This document shows positions 48,351 to 59,935 of a stretch of DNA of 64,000 bases, one piece after another. The stretch is from Hyperoodon ampullatus (lineage: Eukaryota; Chordata; Mammalia; Artiodactyla; Ziphiidae): assembly GCA_949752795.1 (NCBI GenBank), contig OX457056.1, forward strand, positions 89,922,942 to 89,986,941, read 5' to 3'. The translations under genes and the position numbers were made by a program. Every line of letters starts with the position of its first letter. Positions within the stretch are counted from its first letter, which is position 1. Below the pieces are notes generated by a model, which was given only the letters and a program-made list of their open reading frames with translations, made no database searches and was not told the DNA's origin.

Positions 48351-50277
48351 AAAACAACTACAAGGTTTTGAACTTCCTTTCCATGGTTTATATGTAAAGG
48401 ACCAGCAACCTGGGCTAGACTGACTACTACAGAGGACTGAATCTGTCTCCAAGCATCATGGAAGTCAATCAATCAATAAGGAAACCATCCTGGATTAAAT
48501 AGTTCTTACATGACAAATGAAATGTGAAGTTAGAAACTTTGTCCTGGGAGTACATGTTAGGAAAAATTACAATGTAAATCCTTATATCAGGGACTATTAG
48601 GTAATATAATAGATAACTGTCTTTGTGGTTTTGCCTAAGACACAGAAACATTCTTTGGAAGGATGTTTCTTCTGTTGACAAACTCTAAAAGATTAGGGCA
48701 TAAAATAAAATTGCAACTAACTCTACAAAGGAATTTTTGCCAAAATAGTACAGCCTATTTCCAGATGATCTAACTTTTATAGAGATAAGCTTATGAGGCC
48801 AAGAGACACAGAGAATCACATTCCCTTAGACCAACTTCCTCAAATACCAGATGTCTCAACTGAGCATTTGGCAAGTATTAGAGGGCAGCCTAAATTCTGA
48901 TTTGTACTGTTGATTAAATAAATGCCCATATGTTTCTGATACTGGACACGCAGGTAGCAAAGTCAATATACCGTCATGAGAATTTAGGGGCTTGATTTAT
49001 ACCCTTGTCTAATCAAATCATCATCATGTTTCCAGCTGGGGTGAACTCTAGAGATACCTGCAGATGGGCGTAAATGTTTTCAGATTCAGAAAAGAACTCT
49101 GAATCCTCTCATTTGGACAAGCACTTAGTTGAGAGCCTAGCATTTCTGCTGTTAGACATGGAAAGCATGATTTAGGTCTAAAAAACTCTAAGTGCAGGTG
49201 TTTTTAATCAACTGCTTCTATCATGAAAGCATCTCGGTAGAATCCCTGCAAAACACGTAATTTGGTGTAGATCTGCATTTTAAACAAACTAGCTACAAAA
49301 TATACCCCCTGAAGTAGCTGAGTGATCTATTTGGAGTTAAGGTATGTTCGTTTTGGATACTATACGACAGTGCTTTTCTCTTAAATGTTTACTGAATGAA
49401 TGAATGATTTAATGAATTTATATTATAGTATCAAGATAATATGTCTTCCCCACCACGTTATAAGCTCTTTGATGATGTTATTCACCTGTGCACCCTCCAC
49501 ACAGTGCCTACTCCTGTACAAGACCCACAAGCTGATGCTCAAAAAACGAGGAGGAAGATACTGAATAGAATTAGTTGGGGTTGTTTTTTAAACTTCAAGT
49601 TTTGGACGCAGAGTATGTTTGACAGTATCAAGGCAGGCCCATGGAGTGGACACTCCACTCCAGAAGCTAAAAGAGGACAACTCATCCCTCTCCCCTCCCT
49701 CTGGCAGCTGGAGTGTAGGTCAATGTCTAGCCATGGCCAAAGAGACACTCCTATTAGGGACTTTGAATGTGGAAGAAATGACTCAAAGGTGCAGGGTTAC
49801 TTAGAGTTAATTTGAGGCACCAGAGGCAGAACTGTGAGTCTGCAGCACAGCAACTGGTCTCCAGGGACAGTGGTGACAGCAGGTCCTAAGCATCCCATTG
49901 CCACAGCAGGAATTTGGCCTCGTCTTGCCCATTTTCTGTGTTCCTGCCCCAGCCTGGTTCTCCAGATCTCTGTCAATTCATGAGCCACCCACATAAACTG
50001 AAGAGTAAACTTGCAGGCAATCCAAAAGTACAAAAACACTAAGGTTACCTTTTGTACTCATTTACTTCGAAGGTGAATCACTTCTTACCCATTAACTCAG
50101 TCAAATAACAGTTATGGTTTTCCAACCATACTGCTCTCTCAAATTTTCCTAGCCCTCCTATGAAATAAAGTTATCTTTAAAAAATCTAAACGTCTATCTT
50201 AGATTTTAAATACCCAAGATATTGCAATGACATTTTCCCACTATGTTAAAGAAATGGAGCAAAGAGATTTTTTTAAA

Positions 50278-50574
50278 AATCCAATATGCACACAGTAGCC
50301 AAAGGTAGAGACCACTAAAATGGAGGAATTCATTAATGGATGAATAGATTTAAAAATATGGTGTATCCACACAATGGAATATTATTCAGCCATAAGCAGA
50401 AATAAAGTACTGATACATGGATGCATGAAAACATTATGCTTAGTGAACTAAGTCAGATAATGGTGATGGTTGCACAACATTATGAATATACTAAATGCCA
50501 CTGAATTGTACACTTTAAAATGGTTAAAATGGTGAGTTTTATGTCATGCATTTTACCACAATAAAAAATTTAAG
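50278..50574 (+). mobile_element. Old L1 3' end
   Basis: 'ACAATGGAATATTATTCAGC' and 'GAATTGTACACTTTAAAATG' to 'CCACAATAAAAAA' belong to an older L1 subfamily with internal loss. Confidence 0.7.
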
Positions 50575-50771
50575 TCCAATATTCAAAAAATTAGAAGAAA
50601 TATAAAGTAGATATTTTAAACATAATTCATTCCATTTGCAACAGAACAAGGTGGCTTTTGTCAAAAGAATTTTCTGGTTATAAAATCTTTGTAGTTCCGA
50701 CGCTCCTTCAGAACTCTCAGTGGAGTTATCTGTCATTACATAATCAAGTTTTCTTATTAAGAAATAACCTT

Positions 50772-51581
50772 ATTGGGAATGTAAATTGGTACAGCCACTA
50801 TGGAGAACAGTACGGAGGTTCCTGAAAAAACTAAAAGTAGAACTACCATAGGACCCAGCAATCCCACTACTGGGCATATACCCTGAGAAAACCATAATTC
50901 AAAAAGGGTCATGTACCACAGTGTTCACTGCAGCACTATTTACAATAGCCAGGACATGGAAGCAACCTAAGTGTCCATCGACAGATGAATGGATAAAGAA
51001 GATATGGCACATATATACAATGGAATATTATTCAGCCATAAAAAGAAATGAAATTGAGTTATTTGTAGTGAGGTGGATGGACCTAGAGTCTGTCATACAG
51101 AGTGAAGTAAGTCAGAAAGAGAAAAACAAATACCATATACCAACATATATATATGGAATCTACAAAAAAAAATGGTTCTGATGAACCTAGGGGCAGGACA
51201 GGAATAAAGATGCAGACGTAGAGAATGGACTTGAGGAGGGGGACACGGGGAGGGGGAAGGGTAAGCTGGGACGAAGTGAGAGAGTGGCATGGACATATAT
51301 ATACTACCAAATGTAAAATAGATAGCTAGTGGGAAGCAGCCGCATAGCACAGGGAGATCAGCTCAGTGCTTTGTGACCACCTAGAGGGGTGGGATAGGGA
51401 GGGTGGGAGGGAGACGCAAGAGGGAGGGGATATGGGGATATATGTATATGTATAGCTGATTCACTTTGTTATACAGCAGAAACTAACACACCATTGTAAA
51501 GCAATTATAGTCCAATAAAGATGTTAAAAAATATATAATAAATAAAAAGAAATAGAGTGAGATGCAAAAAAAGACAAGAAA
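50772..51581 (+). mobile_element. Young L1 3' end with perfect 13-bp target duplication
   Basis: ORF2 tail and 3' UTR ending 'CCAATAAAGATGTTAAAAAA' plus an A-rich tail. It is flanked by AAGAAATAACCTT at 50759-50771 and 51582-51594. Plus strand, opposite to CORIN. It is highly similar to 33417-34082. Confidence 0.9.
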
Positions 51582-52059
51582 AAGAAATAACCTTGTGTCT
51601 GGTGAGAGGAAAGCAAAGCTCCTTCAAAAAGCTTTTAATCTATGTCTGATCACAGTCATATCCCCTTTCATTTAAACACAATAAGGAAGTGGTGAAAATA
51701 AAGTATAACTTAATCGATCTTGGCAAATATAATTTTCCCACTCTGGCAAAGTTTAAAACTCTCTTATTATATCATCAGTTACTCAATTTTCCAAAGATGT
51801 GGGACTTTACATGGGAAAAATGGGCTAAAGATGCTGGTATTTACATAATTCTTCAAACTGGGATAACAAAAATGGGCTGCCAGTTGCTATCCCATAATCG
51901 GATGGCTCATTAATGTAAAATTATTTCAAGTTTGTTTAGTGGAATCCTGGGAAGTGACATTTACTCAATTTTTTATTCTAGAATTTTATAAATCCTTTAT
52001 CTTTTATTTCTATCATTTCTATATTTCCCCCAAATCTCACATCCATCATTGGTGAAAGA

Positions 52060-52115
52060 AAAAAATATATGTGTGTGTTTATATATATAAACACACACGC
52101 ACTCACATATATATT
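52060..52115. repeat. AT/GT-rich imperfect palindromic simple repeat
   Basis: 'ATATATGTGTGTGTTTATAT' followed by 'ATATAAACACACACGC': complementary TG and CA runs around a TATA centre that could fold back. Confidence 0.7.
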
Positions 52116-52730
52116 CTAAGACCTTTCAATTATTGTTTTCCGACCCCAATAGAACTAGAAAAGAAAACCCTGCACCAAGAATCCAACTTTAAATGTATTG
52201 ATTTCAGTGTGTTTGTATCAAAGCCAGAGTGAGTGGCTTTTCATTCTAAGAAGCAAAAATGGTGAACTCTTTCGTAATTTACATTTCCTACATTACACAG
52301 GGTAAATTGAAATACCAGCAACTTCAAGTTCTATTTCTCAACTTATTAAAAAGATTTATGTTACTTAAAAAGGAATTTTCAATAACCTCTTGGGGGGGCA
52401 GAAATCGCAAGATTTTCCCATCCAGTTTCCTCAGAGGAAACCATCTTAATGCTTTTTTAAGTAATAAAAGCATTTCATTTCAGAAGTCCTTAAAATACAA
52501 TGACTTCATTTACTTTTAGAGGCTTTATCAAAGTAGGTTTTCAGAAACCCGCACTCTTGAGAGCAGGTGCCTGTAATCAAATACAGTCCTTTCACCTGAT
52601 CCATGTCCCATGCTTTGGAGGGCTAGGTTTGAGAGCATTAACTCACTCTGCATTCATAAGGAAGATATTATTGCCAAGTTCCGTGAAGCCCTCTGAGAAA
52701 TTCATCAGGGCTACAAACTACTGACCTTAC

Positions 52731-52860
52731 CCTAAACCCATCTGCTTGCAGGCCAGCTGACTCAGCGTCTCCTGCCAGCCATCCGCACACACGTGGTGTT
52801 CCATGGCAGATCTGTGAGCGGTCAGGAATGACGAGGAGTTCACATGTGCAGAGAGGGTCA
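52731..52860 (-). CDS. CORIN: CORIN SRCR first exon
   Basis: A 130-bp exon with acceptor CCCTCAG (AG at 52862-52861) and donor GTAAGG (52730-52725). Two bases complete the Val after LDLR7. It then reads TLSAHVNSSSFLTAHRSAME, HHVCADGWQETLSQ, LACKQMGL and a split Gly. It begins the scavenger-receptor cysteine-rich domain; the Cys of HHVCADGW and LACKQMG are domain disulfide positions. An N-S-S sequon is present. Phase 1 in and phase 2 out agree with the flanking exons. Confidence 0.97.
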
Positions 52861-53949
52861 CTGAGGGGAAAAAAGGGGGGGAAACCCTAATTTAAAACAT
52901 TTCTTCTCATGACACCAAATGATAACATACTTTTGCTTTACTTGCAGACATTCATTTTTATTTCTTTTAGCTAAGAACCATTTGGTGAGTTCTTACCCTG
53001 TGCCAATCACTGATTGCCGTGTGGCGGGGGATGGAAAAATGAATTGGATGTGTTCTCTGCCCTCCAAGAACTAGAGACTCTGATGAAAGAGAAGGCAGTT
53101 CTTAACTTTTCATTATGAGTTACAAGACAGCCACAGGCAGGTCCCATTCCCATGAGCTTACCCAAGGACTTGCATAATTAGAAGGAGCTAGTTGTAACTT
53201 CATTCAAATTGTTTCAAGAAAGCCTGTGAGAATGCAAGTGTGTGAGAGGGATGTGTTAATTTCTGATTAATTTGGCATATGCACTAATTCCTCTTTTATC
53301 AAAGAGCATCCTCTGTACTTCATACACCATAGATTGTTTGTGGAAACACTGCACAATTAATGACAATATACATCATAACCGTGATTTGGCCAGATGATGC
53401 AAAGGACTGAAATAAGAGCCAAGGGAATGGAAAGAGGGATGAGTGTGGGACGATAGAATGAACCAAACTCAAGATGGTAAACTGCAACATTGGGATACTG
53501 GTGAGAGATGCCTTTAAGTCCTGTCCATGTAAGGGAGTAGATAGAAGTCTCATCTGGATGTGGAGCGAGAGTACAGGGAAGATGGAAGACCACTTGAGTA
53601 TCCTCTTCCAGGAGGTGTCAATGATACAAGAATGACTGACTATCGATAATTTATTATGGGTGATAATAGTTTTTTTAAAATTATATTCAAATGAAAAGTT
53701 ATATCGTCAAAACAATTTGAACCCAAATGTTTTTACATATAAGATAGACATTTCAAACAGAGAAGTAACTTGTGGGGAAGTGTTCTGTGAGTTGGAAATA
53801 ACATGTACAAATCACCACTGGCAGCTTTTATAATAGTAAACCAGAACACATGAACTTAGTAAGATCTGTGAAACCAGTTAGGATTCATTTAGCTTAAATG
53901 GCTGCCAGGCATCAGAGCATAGAGCAGATGGCAGAAACAAGCAGCTCAC
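52861..53949 (-). other. CORIN: CORIN intron (1.1 kb) between LDLR7 and SRCR
   Basis: The donor is GTGAGC (53949-53944) and the acceptor CCCTCAG. I recognise no repeat or gene in it; it appears to be unique intronic sequence. Confidence 0.88.
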
Positions 53950-54060
53950 CACAGTCCCATTCGTCGGAACTGTCTATGCAGTCGGCTTCGCCATCACACC
54001 ACCGGTCACGTGACACACACTCGTGGTTTGCACATTCTAGCTCATCATCTTGGCAAAATG
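53950..54060 (-). CDS. CORIN: CORIN LDLR class A repeat 7 exon
   Basis: A 111-bp exon encoding one LDL-receptor class A module: FCQDDELECANHECVSRDRW, then CDGEADCIDSSDEWDC. Six Cys and the acidic calcium cage (D-G-x-x-D-C ... D-S-S-D-E) are intact. The acceptor is TTGCCAG (AG at 54062-54061) and the donor GTGAGC. It is symmetric phase 1, as usual for LDLR-A exons. LDLR modules of corin contribute to pro-ANP recognition (family knowledge). Relative to human as I recall it, the A, L and S of NHACVSRDLWC...DCSDSS are E, R and I. Confidence 0.97.
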
Positions 54061-54591
54061 CTGGCAAGGGAACAAGAAGTAAGGAGACATATATTTTAGG
54101 AATGAATGTGATTATCACTAACAGGCACATCATGGTTTGCCAGCAGGAGCATCTAAGGAAGACAAAATGTGGTCACCGAGGTCTCCAAACAGGTGTCAAG
54201 ACCGAAGAGCAGAACTCATAAAATCTCATTTCTGAGAGGTCCATCCATACAAACAGCAAGCATTTAAACAGAACTACTGTCTCCAAGTGATGAGATTCTC
54301 TAGTTCTAACTACAGGACTGAAGACGTGGTACCCAGAGCAGCAGAAATACCAAAGATTAGAACACAGGGCTAGAATCTGATGTGGTGAGAGCAGAGTACT
54401 GGGCATGAGCGGACTGAAGTCACCCTAGGATGAAAACCAGCTCTGTCCACATTTATGGGTAATTTTATTTTTTTTAATCTCTAGTATTAAATGACTCTCA
54501 GAGTCACACACTAATTCTCTCTTGGGTTTTTAAAAACTATGGCAAAACTCCTTGATTGCCTACCTAGCATCTATTGCTTTTCTTCCTCCCT

Positions 54592-54872
54592 TTAAAAAAA
54601 TGTATTTTTTATTGGGGTATAGTTGCTTTACAATATTGTGTTAGTTTCTGCTGTACAATGGAGCGAATCAGCTATATGTATACATACATCCCCTTCCTCT
54701 TGGACCTCCCTCCCATGCCCACCTCCATCCAGGTCACCACAGGGCACCAAGCTGATCTCCCTGTGCTCTACAGTGGGTTCCTGCTAGCTATCTATTTTAC
54801 ACATGGTAGTGTATCTACGTCAATCCCAACCTCCTAATTCATCCCACCCCCCTTCCCCACCCACCATGTCCT
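54592..54872 (-). mobile_element. Antisense L1 3' UTR fragment
   Basis: 'TTTATTGGGGTATAGTTGC' through 'GCTGATCTCCCTGTGCTCTA' to 'CACCCCCCTTCCCCACCCAC' is reversed L1 3' UTR of the younger type. Confidence 0.82.
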
Positions 54873-55355
54873 CCTTTTTTAAGGGAACATGAATTTATTC
54901 AGGTCTGCACACAAGCCCCTGATCCATGGCAAGATTGTGATTCATTTAAGCAAGACATGGCATTTTTCTGACTACAATTTTTTTTCTCTGAGTATAGTTA
55001 TTAGTCTAGGAGTAAAGATGGGACCTGAGATCAGGGTCTTGGCCTATGGTTTTGTAGGTTGTGATTTCCAAGGTAGTTCCTGCCCAAACCCTGCTGTCCA
55101 GGCCATGTGTCCTAGCCTGAAGGAAACAACATCTTTTTCTAATTGGTTCTCCCTAAAGATGCTTCTTTTTTTCAATTCAGCTGTTTAGGTGGTGTTTTTT
55201 GGAATCCACACAAAGATAGCTGACTGCTAGCTGGGACCCAGCTCAAAGTTGGCCAATCTGAGTGAAGCCCTAAGTTATGTTCCAGAGATGAAGGTGAGGT
55301 TCTCTCTCCTTCCTAGTGGCTATGACCAGGGAAGCATGGCACCCCAGGTGCTCTT

Positions 55356-55409
55356 GGCAGCCATCTTTGGACTCTGGTAGGAGGCAGCCATCTTTGGACT
55401 CTGGTAGGA
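55356..55409. repeat. Perfect 27-bp tandem duplication
   Basis: The unit beginning GGCAGCCATCTTTGGACTCT occurs at 55356-55382 and again at 55383-55409 without mismatch. Confidence 0.95.
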
Positions 55410-55619
55410 GCCAGCCAGAGGTCAAGCAAATCTAAAGAATCCTGGAAGAGGTGCTGAACTCCTGCATCTGGCCCTACACTTGATTTTTTATATGATAATA
55501 TAAGGCATATGCAATACATAGGGTAATAAAAGAATAAAATGTCTTCATTGTTTAAGTCTGTTTGAGTTGGGCTTTCTGTTACTAGTAGGTAACGCATCTT
55601 AGGAGGTTTTTTTTCTGAT

Positions 55620-56070
55620 TCTAAAACTACTGGCCATTCATTCAGAATATGTAGAAAAGACAGAAAAGCACAAAAACTTAATAATTCCACCATTCAGGGA
55701 TTACAATTGTAAACTTTTTATTATGCCCTTCTGATCTTTTTCTATGTGGTTATATGTATTTTCAAAACTCAGCACAATAGTACACATAATTCTTTATGTT
55801 TTGTTTTATTCATCTAATGATATGTAATGAACCTACGAGAAATTATCCTTCTAATTTAATTTTTAATGTTTGCATATTATTTCATTTTATGGTTGTATTT
55901 TATGTTCCCCCTATTTTTGGATATTTGGGGTGGTTTAATTTTTTCCATGTTATAAATCATGCTAGACTAATATCATTATGCATATATTTTACACATTTGA
56001 TTGTATTCTTGGCATATATTTTTACAAGTGGAGTTTTAATCAAAAGGTCTGAAAATACAAAAAGCTTTTG
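55620..56070. repeat. Old interspersed repeat, unnamed
   Basis: AT-rich phrases such as 'TTTATTCATCTAATGATATG' and 'TTTACAAGTGGAGTTTTAAT' resemble the repeat type at 39700-40480. The family is not certain. Confidence 0.35.
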
Positions 56071-56166
56071 ATACATATTTCCAAATTTCTCACTTACATT
56101 CAAAATGAGAGGTAATTAGTGTTTAAAATAAAACATCACATTCACAAATTCACAGTAAGGACTTAC

Positions 56167-56280
56167 AGCAATTTTTTTCATCCATGTTATCAGGGCAGTC
56201 TGGGAACCCATCACAGATGACTGTGTGCTTCAAACATTGTTTGTTAGATGGACATTCCCAAAGATCTCTCTCTATACATC
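56167..56280 (-). CDS. CORIN: CORIN LDLR class A repeat 6 exon
   Basis: A 114-bp symmetric phase-1 exon with acceptor GTCTTCAG (AG at 56282-56281) and donor GTAAGT. It reads CIERDLWECPSNKQCLKHTV, then ICDGFPDCPDNMDEKNC. All six Cys and the C-terminal calcium-binding acidic residues of an LDLR-A module are present. This is the 5'-most CORIN exon I can place. The upstream LDLR5, frizzled 2, LDLR1-4, frizzled 1 and transmembrane exons are not in the window, in keeping with a gene of a few hundred kb in human. Confidence 0.97.
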
Positions 56281-58059
56281 CTGAAGACAGAAGGAAAGGT
56301 TATTTGCAATAGATGTGAAGGTGAAAATAACAATGGCTTTGATCAAGCAATGTAAAAAAATTACAATATAAAGGTATGATTTCTTTTTTCTTAATGAGTT
56401 TTGACTCCTGTATACCATGGAAAATGTGATTTTGAAAGAAGAAATGCTTGGTAATCTCCAAACTGCATTATAAATAGTACAGCTCTCCCAGGAGAAGATC
56501 AAAAGTGACATATGGGAAATCGAAAAAAAAAAAATGAAAAAGCAACTGTACTTTAACGTTCATCTTTAGCTGTTCCTTTTGCTTTTTAAGCCTATTTGCC
56601 AACACATAAGACTCATCTATAAAATGATGAGTTAACGCTTTTAAGCAAGTATGCCAAAACCTAGCGATCTAAATGCATATTATCTTAAAATGTAATTTCA
56701 ATCAACTAATGGCGAGGCCATCTGTGTGTTTAGCAAAAGAGGCTCCGCCTATATGCCAAATATCTGCAAAACTAGCTCAAGAGCCATTACTTCAGTAAAG
56801 TAGCCAGAAATCTCAGGTTAGAAACTTTATCAGTTAACATGAGAAAATAACATAATTTGCCTAAGACCAGGACTATAAGCTTGAACTGTAATTTGTCTAT
56901 AAAATAACAAGCTCTTAAAATGAACTTAATGTCATCTGCTTCACAGGCAGCGCATTTATACGTCCACTAAAACATGCCAAGGGTCTGATGTGTTCTAGAC
57001 CCTCACCATGCTGGATCCTCACCACCAGTTGGATCCATGACCCTCAGCAGGCTGTGAGGGGTGAGAAGGAAGAGACCACACGTATTCATCTTTGAGCATC
57101 CTGGACCCCCCTGCCTGGAACAGCAGCTAGCCCTCAGCAGGACCTCGATACACGTGAATCTTAAATGGAACTTCATTTCATGTAAGGAACGAAAAGTCTC
57201 TCATTCCCAGGGAAAGGTAATTTAGTGTAAGGTGAATGAAGTGCCAAGCAGTGATGAAATAAGGGGTTTCTTTAGAGATGCTATTTCTCATCTGATCTGG
57301 TACAAATCATTCAGAGAAATTTCATAGATGATTGACTCAGGTTTCTTGGAGTCCCTTATGAGAAAATAATCTGCTTTACAAAAAAATCTCATTGAAAAGT
57401 TATCAAAATAAGTCCCCAGAAGAGAAATTTTTACTATGGGATAAAATTAGATTTTAAGTGTTTCACCATTCAAAAATATAGGACAGCAGTAGAGTATGTG
57501 ACTGCAAAACTGTAGGAAATAAATAGTGAGAGTCCTTCACTAGCTGACCATCTAGAATGGTTTTAGGCCCAGGGACATCCATTCTAGGAACTCATAGGAA
57601 TATAATCTGGAGTTTTCAGCTAACCAAGAATACAGACATCATCTGGCATGTTCTGGCAAGGAGACTCATCACAAACCACATCACTTGCTAGTAGATGATG
57701 AGAGAAAACAGCATGAGTCTTTCTGACTGTTCACGAGGTACATTCCTAAGAGTACAGAGAAGAATGTGGACACTTGGAATGAAATGATAAAGATCACAAA
57801 AGTCGACCTACTGGGACATAAGACCTGTATGCTCACAGATGGTCATAATAAAAGATAACATTTATTATCCACTATAAATCCACCTTCTAGATATTAGTTT
57901 TAATTCTTACAGTAATACCACAATGCCAGAATTACAATCACCATTTTCTAAGTAAAGAAACTGAGATTTAGAGAAAATAAATAGATTGCTCCAGCCTTAT
58001 AAAGATCCAGTAGGGAAGCAGGTGCAAGCCTTTAGTTGCTGTCCTCAGTATGCATTAGG

Positions 58060-58255
58060 GGTAAGAGCAAAGGAAACAAAGCTTAGAGTCAGACATCTGG
58101 ATTTGAACCTTAGCTCTAATCTCATTAGCTGTATGACCTTGGATAAGTTACTTAATTTCTCTGGACCTCAGTTTCCATATCTCTAAAACAGTAATAATAA
58201 CGCCTGCTACAAAGGGTTGCTATAAAGAAAAAATGAGTACTCTACAGGCAGTAAT
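58060..58255 (+). repeat. MIR SINE
   Basis: 'TGGATTTGAACCTTAGCTCT', 'TATGACCTTGGATAAGTTAC', 'CTGGACCTCAGTTTCC' and 'CTAAAACAGTAATAATAACG' form a textbook MIR order. Confidence 0.85.
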
Positions 58256-58629
58256 TTCCCTTCTGTATCTTCTCTTTTCTAATAAAAGTTTGCGTGGCCT
58301 AATGCCTCCTTGGTGGAGTTATGATGAACATAAATGAAGTAGGATGAAAAGGTCAAGACATGAGTCACATGGAAGATACCATTATGATTTTGTGAAAAAA
58401 TCATTCTCTCTTTAAAGTGACATTTTTGGTGTAATTATGCTTTAAGTGTATGCTTTAAAAGGAAAAGGCTATGACTCCATTAAAAATTAAAACTAGGTAT
58501 GGATAGGATGGGATATTTAATGCAGCTGTAGGTTATGAAACCAAATAATTGTTGATGTCAGAATAACTGCCACCTCCCCCCGTACAGACGTAATGGCTAC
58601 GCCCACTCACAGAGGCCACCGTGTATTGC

Positions 58630-58745
58630 TAAAGTGACCAACTCATCCCAGTTTGCCTGGGACTTTGCAGGTTTGAGCACTAAACGTCCCTGCTTCCAAG
58701 AAACCCCCCTCAGTACTGGGCAAAGCAGAATGGTGTGTCAACCCT
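58630..58745. mobile_element. Probable small MER-type DNA element relic
   Basis: 'CCAACTCATCCCAGTTTGCC', 'TGAGCACTAAACGTCCC' and 'CTCAGTACTGGGCAAAGC' resemble a short MER DNA transposon with inverted-repeat symmetry. Family not assigned. Confidence 0.4.
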
Positions 58746-59739
58746 AAGTGCGCTAGGCGTTCTGCTGGGTTCTTCACTTTCTCTCTCAGTTTCACAAAAT
58801 CTCTGCGAAGCAGGCTTCCCTGTCAGAGGCAGATCCCACCTGAACCGGGGCACCTATTTTCTCTATCAAAACAGTTGTCATGATAGGTGAAGAAGGCAAA
58901 GCACCTCAAAGCAGATGCTTCTTGAACTCTAAGAAGCTTTCAGTGATGCCAGTACAGAGTAAGTGGGTCCACTCATCAGGGCTGCTAACTTGAGCTACAT
59001 CAAATAAAGTGTTGTCAGGGTAGAGCTGCTCGTCTTCGGCCAGCAGCTGCCCCAGTGGCTGTGGATGCGACCTCAGAGCAAATCAAGGGAGCTGAGAAGT
59101 GAGGTTCAGGCCTGGCAGGTGTGACGGCCCCTCCAGAGCCTGTGACCCTGCGCCATGGAGCCCAGATCTCAAAGAACAGCTGCAGCATCCGTGGTAGCAG
59201 CCCGAACAAAGGAGCTGCCTCCCTCTCTGAACTCTGGGCCTAACCGTCAGGGGCAACAACACCAGCACAAGTCACAGAGCTCCCATCTTTGACCAGAAAG
59301 CCCCAGGGGACCTCCCAATTCCTTAGTCACACCCCTTTTCGGGGTGCCATCTTCACATCATCCGCTTCAAGACGTGCTGTCTCAGTACCCTGTGAAGAGG
59401 CAGGATGAAGACTTTGAAAGGGCTTTAAATTGCAGGGTGGGAGCCACCCTCAGTGACCGTAATCCTGGAGATGGGGACATCCACCACCAAAACAAGCACT
59501 ACCTCAAGGACAAGGTTCCACCCGGATTCCCATGTTCACTGTGTGAATCAGGGACTCTGCCCAGCCTGTGCTTTGGACGTGACATGCCAGTCTGCCCTCC
59601 TCTGCCATAAATAAGACCTTGGTCTGTCAGAGATAATGCCAAGCTAGACAGGACTCCTTCCCTCAAGGGAGATTCCTGAGGTGACCTGTAAGGGGACTTG
59701 CCTCCTGGATTTCTTAGCACTATGGCAGGTGGGCTCTGA

Positions 59740-59935
59740 GGACTGAGTAAGGCATGTTATAAGCATTCCAAGCTGTGCGGGATAAAGTGCTCTTCTCTAA
59801 ATGTTACAGGTGAGAAAACTGAGGCCCAAAGAAGTTAAGTGAATGGCCAAAAGTCACACAGCCTCTAAGTGCTGAGTCTGGATTTAAATCCAAGTCTAGG
59901 TCTACAGAGACCACTCTACCATTCCAGGCTGCCTG
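59740..59935 (-). repeat. MIR relic
   Basis: 'GGTGAGAAAACTGAGGCCCA', 'AGAAGTTAAGTGAATGGCC' and 'CACACAGCCTCTAAGTGCTG' are the antisense MIR core. Confidence 0.75.

Larger units (their letters stand above)
37406..52730 (-). other. CORIN: CORIN intron between first two SRCR exons (15.3 kb)
   Basis: The donor is GTAAGG (52730-52725). Recognised contents: an old unnamed repeat at 39700-40480 with a MIR inside, MER5A (41064-41248), MER20 (41346-41560), L2 antisense (44220-44860), CHR SINE (45887-46102), L2 antisense (46195-46490), LTR (46519-46882), L2 RT region (47010-47400), old L1 with SINE (47420-48350), old L1 (50278-50574), and a young L1 (50772-51581). Bases 37410-39690, 41570-44210, 44870-45880, 48360-50270 and 51600-52720 show no gene and no repeat I can name. 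Confidence 0.88.
54061..56166 (-). other. CORIN: CORIN intron between LDLR6 and LDLR7 (2.1 kb)
   Basis: The donor is GTAAGT (56166-56161). It contains an antisense L1 3' end (54592-54872), a perfect 27-bp tandem duplication (55356-55409), and an old repeat of unnamed family at about 55620-56070. The remainder is unassigned. Confidence 0.88.

Noticed and set aside
58980..59300. CpG-island promoter.
   Set aside because: CpG density is low by eye and there is no first exon nearby; it is only mildly GC-rich.
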